Position numbers and translations under genes: made by a program
NCBI GenBank assembly: GCA_030746295.1
Contig: JASLMY010000055.1
Coordinates: forward strand, 1-21,695
Length of the DNA: 21,695 nucleotides
Source of the DNA: Alphaproteobacteria bacterium
Lineage (GTDB): Bacteria > Pseudomonadota > Alphaproteobacteria > GCA-2731375
Reading direction: 5' to 3'
The notes under the pieces: model-generated
What the model was told of the DNA's origin: nothing
The model's input: only the letters and a program-made list of their open reading frames with translations
The model's database searches: none
In this document: one piece after another, positions 8,235 through 15,882 of the stretch
Numbering within the stretch: position 1 is the stretch's first letter
Layout: the number at the start of each line of letters is the position of its first letter

Positions 8235-8253
8235 GGTCGGCTAGCCGCCGACC
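8235..8253. terminator. Hairpin between convergent Ldh2 and CII-like genes
   Basis: A perfect 7-bp inverted repeat (GGTCGGC, loop TAGCC, GCCGACC) begins 13 bases after the Ldh2 stop and overlaps the stop codon of the minus-strand regulator gene. A GC-rich hairpin in an 18-base convergent gap could serve as a terminator in both directions. There is no clear T-run on either side, so intrinsic termination is only possible, not shown. Confidence 0.35.
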
Positions 8254-8726
8254 AATCTCTTGACGGCCTCGGCCTGATGCTCGATGGCTTCGATGGCCTC
8301 GAAGATCTGATGGCGCTCCAGGTTGCTGAGCGGTTCGGCATCCCCGCCCTCGGCCGAGTAATGCTCGCTCACGGTATGCGCCAGGTCGCCCAGCGCCGCC
8401 TGCAGGACGACGACGGCGTGCACGATCTGGGCCTCGCTCGCCGGTGCGGCGCCGCCGAGCGCGCTTCGCTCGACGAGGTGGCGATGCACCTCGAGCAAAG
8501 GCGGAGTATGGCCGAGATCCTGACACGCCGCGTCCATGGCGACGGCATAGCGGAGTTGCAGGTGATGGCGATCGTCGTCCGGGTCGCCGCACTTGCGGAT
8601 CAGGGAGGCCGAGCGCTTGACGCCGGCCCCCTTCTCGATCGCCTCTCGAATGCCGCTCTCGCCGAGAAGGGCCAGCGCACGGCGGACGCCGTGCTCTATG
8701 CTGCGTAGCGGTATCAGTTTGGTCAA
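8241..8726 (-). CDS. CII-like / helix-turn-helix putative transcriptional regulator
   Basis: Read from the TTG at 8726 this gene encodes 161 residues. The N-terminal 50 residues form a compact helical unit (IEHGVRRALALLGESGIREA, then VKRSASLIRKCGDPDDD), a pattern of 'helix, glycine, Ser-x-x-Ile-Arg-Lys recognition helix' seen in small phage-CII-like and Cro-like DNA-binding proteins of alphaproteobacteria. The rest is helical and ends in EAIEAIEHQAEAVKRL, likely an oligomerisation coil. The TTG start is chosen because AAAAAGGG lies 9-14 bases upstream and because the family-like sequence begins at once; an ATG at 8831 would add 35 residues of poor quality. A perfect 8-bp palindrome sits 39 bases upstream of the start and may be its own operator. 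The exact family is uncertain and no function has been inferred beyond DNA binding. Confidence 0.6.
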   Translation of the reverse strand: MTKLIPLRSIEHGVRRALALLGESGIREAIEKGAGVKRSASLIRKCGDPDDDRHHLQLRYAVAMDAACQDLGHTPPLLEVHRHLVERSALGGAAPASEAQIVHAVVVLQAALGDLAHTVSEHYSAEGGDAEPLSNLERHQIFEAIEAIEHQAEAVKRLVGG

Positions 8727-8764
8727 TTCTCGAGCCCTTTTTGGCGCCGCGCCGGCCGCTAGAG

Positions 8765-8791
8765 TGTCCAATATTCCGGTTCGATTGGACA
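8765..8791. promoter_or_regulatory. Inverted repeat, candidate operator upstream of the CII-like regulator
   Basis: TGTCCAAT at 8765-8772 and ATTGGACA at 8784-8791 are exact reverse complements, separated by 11 bases. The half-site centres are 19 bases apart, close to two helical turns, which suits a dimeric regulator. It lies in the 198-base divergent gap between the regulator (start 8726, minus) and the exported-protein gene (start 8925, plus), so it could control either or both. Its function is inferred only from symmetry and place. Confidence 0.5.
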
Positions 8792-8924
8792 AGCAAGCGG
8801 GCCTCGCGCTCCCCATCTCTCTTGCAGGCATTGAAGGGCGGGGGGCGAGGCTTGTCGTGGCCCCCTAGGGATACCATCTCGAAACGGGTCGCTCGAACGA
8901 TCCCCATACCTACAGCGGAGACCG

Positions 8925-9468
8925 ATGGCATTGCGAACCAGTAATCCTCGTCTTTTCCTCGTCTTTTCCTCGTTGCGCTCTCGTCGCTGGTCGTGACGGC
9001 CTTCCTTTTCCCGGGCATGGCGTTGGCTGAACCCTGGAGCGGTGTTGCGCATGGCCCGGCGCTCTCCGGCGTCGCCGTGCCCGGGCTCGATCTCGGCGAT
9101 CTGGAGCGGCGCCTGCGGCGCACCGACGCCTTGGGCATCTTCGCCAAGCTGGCCTTGAAGGAGCGGCTGGATTCGCTGATCCAGGACTTCGCGCTCTTTC
9201 ACGAAGGCCATCGCGACACCAACCGGCGGGACTTGAAGGCGAGGTTCGACCGTCTTCTGACGGACACCGCCGCCATGCTGCGTAAAGGCGATCCGGCGCT
9301 CTCGGCGACGATCGAATCAGCCCACCGGGGCCTGTGGACGGTCGTCAGCGACCCGGGCAAGTTCTCCGTCATGGGCGGTGGTGGCGCCGCTTGGCGCCAG
9401 GGCTCCGACCGCTTCGTGCCGGGGGCACGTTCGTGACCGCCCAGGAAGACAAGCTCGGCGAACTGTAG
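8925..9468 (+). pseudogene. Exported helical protein, frameshifted (signal peptide split by an 11-bp duplication)
   Basis: ATG at 8925 follows GCGGAG by a proper spacing and begins a signal peptide (MALRTSNPRLFL), but this frame hits TGA at 8994-8996 after 23 codons. The frame that is open from 8945 continues the signal peptide (LVALSSLVVTAFLFPGMALA, cleavage expected before EPWSG) and then a mature helical domain with LGIFAKLALKERLDSLIQDF and a Leu-rich second half. Removing one copy of the 11-bp tandem repeat at 8946-8967 joins the two frames into one normal Sec signal peptide. Downstream, the present frame ends at TGA 9434-9436; adding one G to the GGGGG run at 9421-9425 would extend it to a tidy C-terminus ending KLGEL at TAG 9466-9468. 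Without repair, only a re-start at GTG 8993 would give a 147-residue product. The protein family is not recognised with certainty. Confidence 0.65.
8946..8973. repeat. Tandem duplication of an 11-bp unit inside a coding region
   Basis: The unit CCTCGTCTTTT occurs twice without mismatch (8946-8956 and 8957-8967) and is followed by its first six bases (8968-8973). Eleven is not a multiple of three, so the extra copy shifts the frame of the signal peptide described for 8925-9468. The T4 runs and direct repeats are typical of replication slippage. Confidence 0.9.
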
Positions 9469-9539
9469 CCCGGGCATCCCGTCGGGGGCTCTTGCGGCGT
9501 GCTGCGGGGCGGTCCCGTGACGGGACGAAGTCGGAGGAA

Positions 9540-9568
9540 TTGATCACCGGGAACCGTTCTCTGATAAG
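9540..9568 (+). promoter_or_regulatory. Possible sigma-70-type promoter for the GT-C-like gene
   Basis: TTGATC at 9540-9545 and GATAAG at 9563-9568 are separated by 17 bases; each matches the consensus hexamer at four of six positions. The elements lie 31-59 bases upstream of the ATG at 9599, where no other start signal is seen. A hairpin, GTCCCG-TGA-CGGGAC (9512-9526), lies just before and could end transcription from the upstream gene. The match is modest. Confidence 0.3.
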
Positions 9569-9598
9569 ATCGCCGGCGCCGCGATCCAATGCCCGCTC

Positions 9599-11197
9599 AT
9601 GCAGATTTCAGATAGACGCTTGCCGCCGATCATCTTCGTTGCACTCTGGGCCCTGGCGGCCGCGGCGCTGGTCTGGCTGTCGATCGCGTTCGCGGATGGG
9701 CATCTCGTCTACACGATCGACGATCCCTACATCCATCTCGCCATGGCCGAGAACATCGTCCGCGGCGTATACGGCGTGAACTTGGGAGAGTTCTCGTCGC
9801 CTTCCTCCTCGGTGATCTATCCCTTCATCTTGGCGCTGACCGAGATGCTCGGTCTCGGCATGGCCGGGCCCCTCGTGGTCAATCTGGCCGCCGCAGGCCT
9901 GTCGGTCTGGCTGCTGCTCGACCACTTCTGGTCGCGCGCCGTGCCGCGGGACGGCAACACTTACGTCTTCGCCCTCGCGCTGTCGCCGCTTCTGGTCTTC
10001 CTGATCAACGCGCTGGCGCTTCCCATGACCGGCATGGAGCACGCGCTCCATGTGCTGGCGGTCGTGCTGGTGATGCGGGGCCTCATTCTCGCGGCCGAGA
10101 CCGGCCGGGTCGGGCCGAGCCTCGCCATCGCGATCGTGCTGACGCCGTTCGTCCGCTTCGAGGGCTTGGCCCTCTCCGGCGCGGCGCTGCTGGGGCTCGC
10201 CTTGTTGCGGCGCTGGCGGTTGGCACTGCTCTTGGGCCTGTTGCTGGGGCTGTTGCTCGCGGCCTACGCCGGCTTCGTGCACTCATTGGACCTGCCTGTG
10301 CTGCCGAGCTCGGTCATGGTCAAGTCCGATATCGTCGCCAACCTGGCGCGGAGCCGCGGCCTGTTGAAGGCGGTGAACGATGTCGCGGACAATCTCTTCA
10401 AGTCGGTCGAGAACCGCTCTGGGCTCGTGCTGGCGCTGGCGATCTGTGCGCTGATGATGGTGGCGCGGCGCGGCGATGACACGCGGCGACGCTTGCGGTC
10501 GCCCGAGGCGGTCGTCGCCATCGTCGCCGGGCTCGCGCTCGCGGCCCATTTGCTGGCGGGGCTCTACGGCTGGTTCTGGCGCTACGAGGTCTATGCCTTC
10601 GCCATCGCCGCCGTCGCCGGCATCTACGTCTTCCGGGCGGAGCTGGCGGCGCTGCAGAGCCAGCGGCTCTATGTCGCGCAATTCGCCCTGCTGTTGGCGA
10701 CCGTCACCGTCGCCACGCCTTACATCTATGCCGCATACCTGACGCCGGCCGCATCCCGGGGGGTCTACGAGCAGCACCACCAGATGCACCGGTTTGCCAC
10801 CGAGTTGTTTCCGCGCAGCGTTGCGGTGAACGATATTGGACGGGTCTCTTATCGAAACGACAGCTACGTGTTGGACCTCTTCGGTCTCGGCTCCGAGACC
10901 GTCCGCCGGCTCAAGGCTGCGCGACGGTTCGACGCCGCCGCCATCGAGCGGCTGGCGCGCGAGCGGAGCGTCGACTACGCCATGATCTACGCGCACCGGT
11001 TCTGGGGCAGGATTCCGGCGAGCTGGTGCCCGGTGGCGGTGCTGGAATCCGAGAAGGTCTCCGCCGCATCCGGCGAGGTCTGGTTCTATCTGACGCGGCC
11101 GGAAGCGTTGGAGGATCTGCGCCGCGCGTTGGCCCGCTTCAGGGCGACCCTGCCAGGGCGGGTCGCGCTTCGAGACATGCAGTGCGATCGGCCATGA
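9599..11197 (+). CDS. Polytopic membrane protein, GT-C-fold glycosyltransferase-like
   Basis: This 532-residue protein has an N-terminal membrane helix (residues 11-31), a periplasmic loop with the Asp pair D41/D42 in TIDDPYIHLAMAENIVRG and a following SSPSSSVIYP segment, then about nine further hydrophobic helices to residue 390, and a soluble C-terminal part. The 'DDPYI..A.N...G' loop followed by SSP is the hallmark of GT-C-fold transferases (ArnT, PMT and mycobacterial arabinosyltransferase-like) that use a polyprenyl-phosphate sugar donor. The C-terminal part carries NDIGRVSYRND..VLDLFGLGS, common in this protein group. The role is likely transfer of a sugar to an envelope glycan, but donor and acceptor are unknown. 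The ATG at 9599 has only a poor ribosome site. No glycan-synthesis genes are adjacent. Confidence 0.72.
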   Translation: MQISDRRLPPIIFVALWALAAAALVWLSIAFADGHLVYTIDDPYIHLAMAENIVRGVYGVNLGEFSSPSSSVIYPFILALTEMLGLGMAGPLVVNLAAAGLSVWLLLDHFWSRAVPRDGNTYVFALALSPLLVFLINALALPMTGMEHALHVLAVVLVMRGLILAAETGRVGPSLAIAIVLTPFVRFEGLALSGAALLGLALLRRWRLALLLGLLLGLLLAAYAGFVHSLDLPVLPSSVMVKSDIVANLARSRGLLKAVNDVADNLFKSVENRSGLVLALAICALMMVARRGDDTRRRLRSPEAVVAIVAGLALAAHLLAGLYGWFWRYEVYAFAIAAVAGIYVFRAELAALQSQRLYVAQFALLLATVTVATPYIYAAYLTPAASRGVYEQHHQMHRFATELFPRSVAVNDIGRVSYRNDSYVLDLFGLGSETVRRLKAARRFDAAAIERLARERSVDYAMIYAHRFWGRIPASWCPVAVLESEKVSAASGEVWFYLTRPEALEDLRRALARFRATLPGRVALRDMQCDRP

Positions 11198-11253
11198 AGG
11201 TTTTGGTCGGAAAGGCGCGGGTAGGGCGACGGGAGCCAAAGGCCGCCCGTAGG

Positions 11254-11269
11254 GGCACCGAACGGTGCC
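11254..11269 (+). terminator. Short hairpin after the GT-C-like gene
   Basis: GGCACC (11254-11259), loop GAAC, GGTGCC (11264-11269) forms a perfect 6-bp stem 57 bases after the stop codon. A second stem, ACGGG/CCCGT (11229-11233 with 11246-11250), lies just upstream. Neither is followed by a T-run, so they could be a factor-dependent terminator or part of the leader of the MetE-like gene that starts at 11400. No known riboswitch pattern could be matched by eye in this 202-base gap. Confidence 0.25.
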
Positions 11270-11399
11270 GGGTACGGCGAAGCGGTGTGTCGCCACGGGC
11301 CCCGTGCCGGGCGGTTGTTGTCGGCTCGCGATCGCACGGCTAGGCTTCTGGCCGGACTCGGCATTGACGGGCCGATGCAAGCGGGTCGGAGGCCCAGGC

Positions 11400-12560
11400 A
11401 TGGAGATCAGCCGCGAGCGCATTCTGACGACACATATGGGCAGCCTACCGCGCCCGGCGGCCTTGGCCGACCTGCTGATCCGCCAGGACAACGGGGAAAT
11501 TGTCGACGCGGCGGCCCTCGACGCCGAGATCGTCGGCGCCATCGACCGTGTCGTCGAGTACCAACTGGCGAGCGGCATCGATATCGCCAACGATGGCGAG
11601 ATGCCCAGGGTCGGGTTTCAGACCTATGTTGGCTCGCGCATGTCCGGCTTCGGCGGCGAGGGCCGGCGGCCCGAGCCGACCGAGATCACGCTTTTTCCCG
11701 AATGGGCCAAGATGATCAAGGCGCGGCGGCCGCCCAGGGCCCGCATGTACAATGCGCCGGCAGCACTTTCCGAAGTGCGCTACGAGGATCTTTCCGGCAT
11801 CGCCGAGGAATGCGAGCTCTTTCGTCGCGCGCTGGCGGGCCGGGACGACCGCTTAACCGAGTGCTTCATGACCGCGGCCTCGCCCGGGATCGTCGCCACC
11901 ACGATGATGAACCACTACTACGACAGTCATGAGGACTACCTCTTCGCGTTGGCAAGCGGGCTGGCGAAGGAGTACCGCTACAGCATCGAGGCCGGCTTCC
12001 TGCTGCAGATCGACGCGCCCGACCTGGCGATGGAGCGGGCCTGCTTCTTCCAGGGGCAGTCGCTGGCCGAGTTCCAGGACAGCGTCGCCCTGCACGTCGC
12101 CGCGATCAACACGGCTCTGGATGGCATTCCGCCTGAAAAGGTGCGCCTCCATTGCTGTTGGGGCAACCGCGACGGGCCCCACACCGAGGACGTCGCCTTG
12201 GGCGACATCCTGCCGCTGCTGCTGGAGGCCAAGGTCGGCGGCCTCTGCCTGCCCTTCGCCAACCCGCGCCACGCCCACGAGGTGGAGGTCTTGCGCGCGC
12301 AGCCGCTGCCGCCCGAGATGGTGCTGGTCACGGGCGCCGTCGAATCGACCAGCAATTATGTCGAGCATCCGGAAGTCGTGGCCGAGCGGATCGTCCGAGC
12401 GGTCGATGCCCTGGGCGACCGGGAACGGGTGATCGCCGGCGTCGACTGCGGCTTCGGCACTTTCGCCGGCTATTCGCTGGTCGCCGAGGACGTTGTCTGG
12501 GCCAAGCTCGAGGCGCTCGGCGCCGGCGCCCGGCTGGCGAGCGATCGGCTCTGGTCATGA
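11400..12560 (+). CDS. Cobalamin-independent methionine synthase II family protein lacking one Zn ligand
   Basis: This 386-residue stand-alone MetE catalytic-domain homologue aligns along its whole length with the protein at 553-1695: RILTTHMGSLPRP at the start, NDGEM, FMTAASPGI, LLQIDAPDLAM, CCWGNRDGPH and GVDCGFGT. Of the four expected Zn ligands, His251, Cys253 and Cys350 are present, but the Glu is Pro285 (LCLPFANPRH against SLEGANPRH in the paralogue). That makes classical four-ligand Zn binding doubtful or shifts the ligand to a substrate or water. Methionine synthesis is therefore unlikely; an altered alkyltransferase or lyase is more probable. The ATG at 11400 is preceded by CGGAGG about nine bases away. 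Its TGA overlaps the ATG of the flavin monooxygenase gene in ATGA (12557-12560), so both are probably made together. Confidence 0.85.
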   Translation: MEISRERILTTHMGSLPRPAALADLLIRQDNGEIVDAAALDAEIVGAIDRVVEYQLASGIDIANDGEMPRVGFQTYVGSRMSGFGGEGRRPEPTEITLFPEWAKMIKARRPPRARMYNAPAALSEVRYEDLSGIAEECELFRRALAGRDDRLTECFMTAASPGIVATTMMNHYYDSHEDYLFALASGLAKEYRYSIEAGFLLQIDAPDLAMERACFFQGQSLAEFQDSVALHVAAINTALDGIPPEKVRLHCCWGNRDGPHTEDVALGDILPLLLEAKVGGLCLPFANPRHAHEVEVLRAQPLPPEMVLVTGAVESTSNYVEHPEVVAERIVRAVDALGDRERVIAGVDCGFGTFAGYSLVAEDVVWAKLEALGAGARLASDRLWS

Positions 12561-14032
12561 GCATGACGGTGCGCTGGCAAGACGCCGCCTCGGTACCGAT
12601 CAACCCGCCGGAATGCGGCGAAACGCCGCTCGCCGACGCCGACGGCCGCATGGCCGCGCTCGGCGATCGGGTCCGCGCCGACCTCGACTGCCTGCGCCAT
12701 CCCGAGACCGACTGGATGCCAACGCGGCTCGGCCCCGACGGCCGGCCGATGCTGGACGTGCTCGTGGTCGGGGCCGGCCAGGGTGGTCTCGCCGTCGCCG
12801 GGCTGTTGGTTCGCGAGCGGGTCAGCAACATCCTGGTCGTCGACAGGGCGCCGCGAGGCCGGGAAGGGGTCTGGAACGGCTCCGCCCGGATGCCGGTGAT
12901 CCGCTCGCCCAAGCACTATCCCGGCCCTGACATGGGGCTACCCAACCTGACCTACGAGGCCTGGCACCGGGCCAGGTTCGGCGATGCCGACTGGGAGGCC
13001 GTCGCCCTGGTGCCGACGGAACTCTGGATCGCGTATCTCGACTGGGTGCGCGAGACCCTGGCGTTGCCGATCCGCAACGAGACCGCGCTGACGGCGATCG
13101 AGCCGGCCGAGGCGGGCCTGAAGGTGACATTGGCGACGCCGTCGGGAGCGGAGAGGCGCTACGTCCGCCGCCTGGTGCTCGCCACCGGCCACGACGGCAC
13201 CGGCTGCTGGTGGCTGCCCGACTTCATCGCCGCCCTGCCCGAGCACCTGCGTGCGCAGGGCGCTGACGAGATCGACTTCGACCGGCTTCGGGGCAAGCGC
13301 ATCGCCGTCTTGGGCGTTGGCGCCACGGCGGGCGACAACGCCATCTGCGCCCTCGAGGCGGGTGCCGCTTCGGTGCAGATGTTCTGCCGCCGCGACACCC
13401 ATCGCCGCCAACAGGTCTACCGCTGGTGCATCACCGCCGGCTTCCTGCGGCATTTCAAGGACCTGGACGACGCCTGGCGCTGGCGCTTCATGCACTACAT
13501 CTTGAACATCCGCATGGGCATGCCGCCCGAGACCTGGAAGCGGGCGAACGAGTTCTCGAACTTCGAACTCCACACGCTCGCCGACTGGAAGCAGGTCCGC
13601 GCTGTCGGAGACGCGGTGGCGATCGAGACCGAGCAGGGCCCGTTCGAGGCCGATTTCCTGATCTGCTGTACCGGCCACGACCAAGACCTCAGCCAACGGC
13701 CCGAGCTCGCCGCCATCGCCGACGAGATCGCGCTCTGGGCCGACCGCTACACGCCGCCGCCCGAGCTGGCCGACGAGCGTCTCGGTCGCTACCCCTATCT
13801 TGGGCCCAACTTCGAGTTCTTGGAGAAGACGCCCGGCAGCGCCTCCCACCTCGCCCGCATCCACGACTTCACCTTCGGCCCGACCATGAGCTTCGGCCCC
13901 AGCGGCTGCTCGATCTCGACCCTGCGCCTGACCGCGCCGATGCTGGTGGCGGGCGTGACCCGCGGCCTCTTCACCGAGGACGTGGAATGCCACTGGCAAG
14001 CCCTGTTGGACCACCCGGACATGATTCCCTGA
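12557..14032 (+). CDS. FAD-dependent, NAD(P)-binding monooxygenase-like oxidoreductase
   Basis: This 491-residue protein has two dinucleotide-binding motifs: VVGAGQGG (residues 71-77) for FAD and VLGVGATA (251-258) for NAD(P)H. ATGH at 209-212 and CTGHD in the C-terminal half are the FAD-domain-closing motifs of flavin monooxygenases of the FMO/Baeyer-Villiger group and of related oxidoreductases. The fingerprint FxGxxxHxxx(Y/F) expected between the two Rossmann motifs of true FMOs is not clear; RSPKHYPGPDMG occupies a similar place. Such enzymes oxygenate nitrogen, sulfur or carbonyl groups with NADPH and oxygen. The start ATG at 12557 overlaps the previous stop by four bases (ATGA), evidence of translational coupling with the MetE-like gene, and the pair probably acts on the same compound. 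The first 65 residues are an extra N-terminal segment. Confidence 0.85.
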   Translation: MSMTVRWQDAASVPINPPECGETPLADADGRMAALGDRVRADLDCLRHPETDWMPTRLGPDGRPMLDVLVVGAGQGGLAVAGLLVRERVSNILVVDRAPRGREGVWNGSARMPVIRSPKHYPGPDMGLPNLTYEAWHRARFGDADWEAVALVPTELWIAYLDWVRETLALPIRNETALTAIEPAEAGLKVTLATPSGAERRYVRRLVLATGHDGTGCWWLPDFIAALPEHLRAQGADEIDFDRLRGKRIAVLGVGATAGDNAICALEAGAASVQMFCRRDTHRRQQVYRWCITAGFLRHFKDLDDAWRWRFMHYILNIRMGMPPETWKRANEFSNFELHTLADWKQVRAVGDAVAIETEQGPFEADFLICCTGHDQDLSQRPELAAIADEIALWADRYTPPPELADERLGRYPYLGPNFEFLEKTPGSASHLARIHDFTFGPTMSFGPSGCSISTLRLTAPMLVAGVTRGLFTEDVECHWQALLDHPDMIP

Positions 14033-14116
14033 CTTTGGTGCTCGGATGTCGGCACGCTTCGGGCTCGGCTGTTGTAGGATTGATCGAAACCGAAGATGCG
14101 ATCAGGGGGCCGGACC

Positions 14117-15082
14117 ATGACGACCGTGCTGGGCGACGGCGACTTCCGATATCGGGTCGAGGCCGACTGGGCGAAGCTGCCTGACGGCTGGGGCTTCAAC
14201 GACGTTGCGGCGGTGGCGGTCGACCACGAGGACCGGGTCTACGTCTTCAATCGCGGTGAGCACCCGATGATCGTCTTCGACCGCGAGGGCAACTTCCTGA
14301 GGTCCTGGGGCGAGGGGCTGTTCGGACGCGCCCACGGGCTCCACATCGGGCCAGACGAGACCCTCTATTGTACCGATGACGGCGACCATACCGTGCGCCG
14401 CTGCACCCTCGACGGCAAGGTGCTGATGACGCTCGGCATTCCCGGCAAGCCGACGCCTTATATGGCCGGCGAGCCGTTCCATCGCTGCACCCACACGGCG
14501 CTTTCGCCCGAGGGCGATCTCTACGTCTCCGACGGCTACGGCAACGCCCGGGTGCACAAGTATTCGCCTGATGGCAAGCTGCTGTTCTCCTGGGGCGAGC
14601 CGGGCACCGATCCGGGCCAGTTCAACATCCCGCACAACATCTGCTGCGACGGTGACGGCTGGGTCTATGTCGCCGACCGCGAGAACCACCGGGTCCAGAT
14701 CTTCGACGGCCGCGGCCGCTTCGAGACCCAGTGGCACGGCATGCACCGCCCCTGCGGCCTCTGCATGGCGGCGGGTCGCGATCCACTCTGCTACATCGGC
14801 GAGCTCGGCCCCGGCATGCCGGTCAACATGGCGGTGCCGAACATCGGCCCGCGCCTCTCGGTCGTCACCAACAAGGGCGAGCTTTTGGCCCGGGTCGGCG
14901 ACATCCGCGCCGGCCTCGCGCCGGGCCAGTTCCTGGCCCCGCACGGCCTCGCCGTCGACAGCCGCGGCGACATCTACGTCGGCGAGGTCTCGTACACCGC
15001 CTGGCCGCGCTTCGAGTTCGCCGAGGGGCCGGCGCCCGCCGATCTCAGGAGCTTGCGCAAGCTGGTCCGAATTCGCGATTGA
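14117..15082 (+). CDS. NHL-repeat beta-propeller protein (peptidylglycine-amidating-lyase-like)
   Basis: This 321-residue protein consists of repeated NHL-type units: an aromatic/aliphatic core such as VAVDHEDRVYVFNRGEHPMIVFD, LHIGPDETLYCTDDGDHTVRR, LSPEGDLYVSDGYGNARVHKYS, DGDGWVYVADRENHRVQIFD and LAVDSRGDIYVGEV. Five or six blades are visible, with FNIPHNICCD and FLAPHGLAVD, the pattern of soluble NHL propellers and of peptidyl-alpha-hydroxyglycine alpha-amidating lyase. The catalytic role is not established for bacterial relatives; hydrolase or lactonase activity is another possibility. No signal peptide is visible. The ATG at 14117 has AGGGGG close upstream; an ATG seven codons earlier is possible. 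It lies 84 bases after the FAD monooxygenase gene in the same direction. Confidence 0.85.
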   Translation: MTTVLGDGDFRYRVEADWAKLPDGWGFNDVAAVAVDHEDRVYVFNRGEHPMIVFDREGNFLRSWGEGLFGRAHGLHIGPDETLYCTDDGDHTVRRCTLDGKVLMTLGIPGKPTPYMAGEPFHRCTHTALSPEGDLYVSDGYGNARVHKYSPDGKLLFSWGEPGTDPGQFNIPHNICCDGDGWVYVADRENHRVQIFDGRGRFETQWHGMHRPCGLCMAAGRDPLCYIGELGPGMPVNMAVPNIGPRLSVVTNKGELLARVGDIRAGLAPGQFLAPHGLAVDSRGDIYVGEVSYTAWPRFEFAEGPAPADLRSLRKLVRIRD

Positions 15083-15111
15083 GCCTCGCTCCCGCCCGTT
15101 CCGGAATCCGG

Positions 15112-15804
15112 TCAAGCTCGGATCGGCGGTGCTTCGGTGCCCTCGGCGCCATTCAGCAGTTGGTGGATGGCCGCGAACAAGGGAATGGCCGCGCCCAGAG
15201 CGGTCAGGGCCGCTGCCGACAGCGTTGCCTCGGCCAGGGCGTCGAGCGGGCCGACGTCGGTGGCTTCGACGAAAACGACCAGGTCCGAGACCGCATCCGG
15301 CGTCGGCCGCAGGTCGCGATCCTGGACCGGCTGCAGGGTAGCCTCCCGATCCGCTTGCCAGAGCTGTGCCGCGACGATGCCCGGCCGCGTGACTGCCGCC
15401 GGCAGGATATCGTCGCCGAGCGCGGCGATCAGGGCGGGCTCGCAGCCGTCGGCCGCCTCCAGCCGCACGGTCATGGCCGTGGCGCCAAAGCCCCGGCCGA
15501 GGCGACGCAGGACCCGACACGCGGTTCGGTTGGCGTTGCGAAAGTGCGGCAGGATCCGTTGGGTCCAGGGCGAGGAGCTGTTGGCCTGTGCGAGATAGGC
15601 CGCGCTCGCCACCACGGCCGGGCTGTCGAGCTCGAAATAGGTGAAGTATTCGGGCATGCCCGAGACCGTCCTGTAGTGCCGGGCACGCCGGAAGCCCGGC
15701 ACCTCCAGCCGCTCGAACATGTGCTCGCGCTCATACCAGGCGGTGTAGTCGTCCGCCGCCTCGGCGTCGATATCCGACCAGACCGCGAGAATGCCGTTCG
15801 TCAT
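15112..15804 (-). CDS. EthD/DUF4286-like protein with two ferredoxin-like halves
   Basis: This 230-residue protein begins MTNGILAVWSDID and has the pattern WYEREHMFERLEVPGFRRARHYR, then a YFTYFEL strand, typical of dimeric alpha+beta-barrel proteins of the DUF4286/EthD type in which a His in a WY..EH segment is conserved. A second, weaker unit follows from about residue 110 (TAMTVRLEAADG, a helix, PGIVAAQLWQADRE, DLVVFVEATD), so the protein is probably a tandem fusion of two barrels. Such proteins are linked to degradation of xenobiotics and often have no proven reaction. The ATG at 15804 has TGAGGTGA eight bases upstream. It is divergent from the LLM gene at 15883, 78 bases away, and converges with the NHL gene. 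Confidence 0.65.
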   Translation of the reverse strand: MTNGILAVWSDIDAEAADDYTAWYEREHMFERLEVPGFRRARHYRTVSGMPEYFTYFELDSPAVVASAAYLAQANSSSPWTQRILPHFRNANRTACRVLRRLGRGFGATAMTVRLEAADGCEPALIAALGDDILPAAVTRPGIVAAQLWQADREATLQPVQDRDLRPTPDAVSDLVVFVEATDVGPLDALAEATLSAAALTALGAAIPLFAAIHQLLNGAEGTEAPPIRA

Positions 15805-15882
15805 GCTTTCACCTCAGGCGCTTGCATCATGATCGCCACTCGGGAAACCTGGATCATTCGGCGCGTCACAGAGGTTACCATC

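Noticed and set aside
11198..11399. Riboswitch (SAM or cobalamin type) ahead of the MetE-like gene
   Set aside because: Several short stems are present but none of the conserved cores of these riboswitches could be found.
10283..11590. 435-codon frame antisense to the GT-C-like gene
   Set aside because: Its Arg/Gln/Pro-rich composition is that of a shadow frame; the plus strand has clear membrane helices and a GT-C motif.
14102..15520. 472-codon frame antisense to the NHL gene
   Set aside because: The plus strand shows regular NHL repeats; the antisense product is Arg/Ala/Gly-rich with no fold signature.
15829..15857. Inverted repeat ATGATC...GATCAT in the divergent gap before the MSMEG_2256-like gene
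   Set aside because: Only six base pairs with 17-base spacing; expected by chance in a region of this size.
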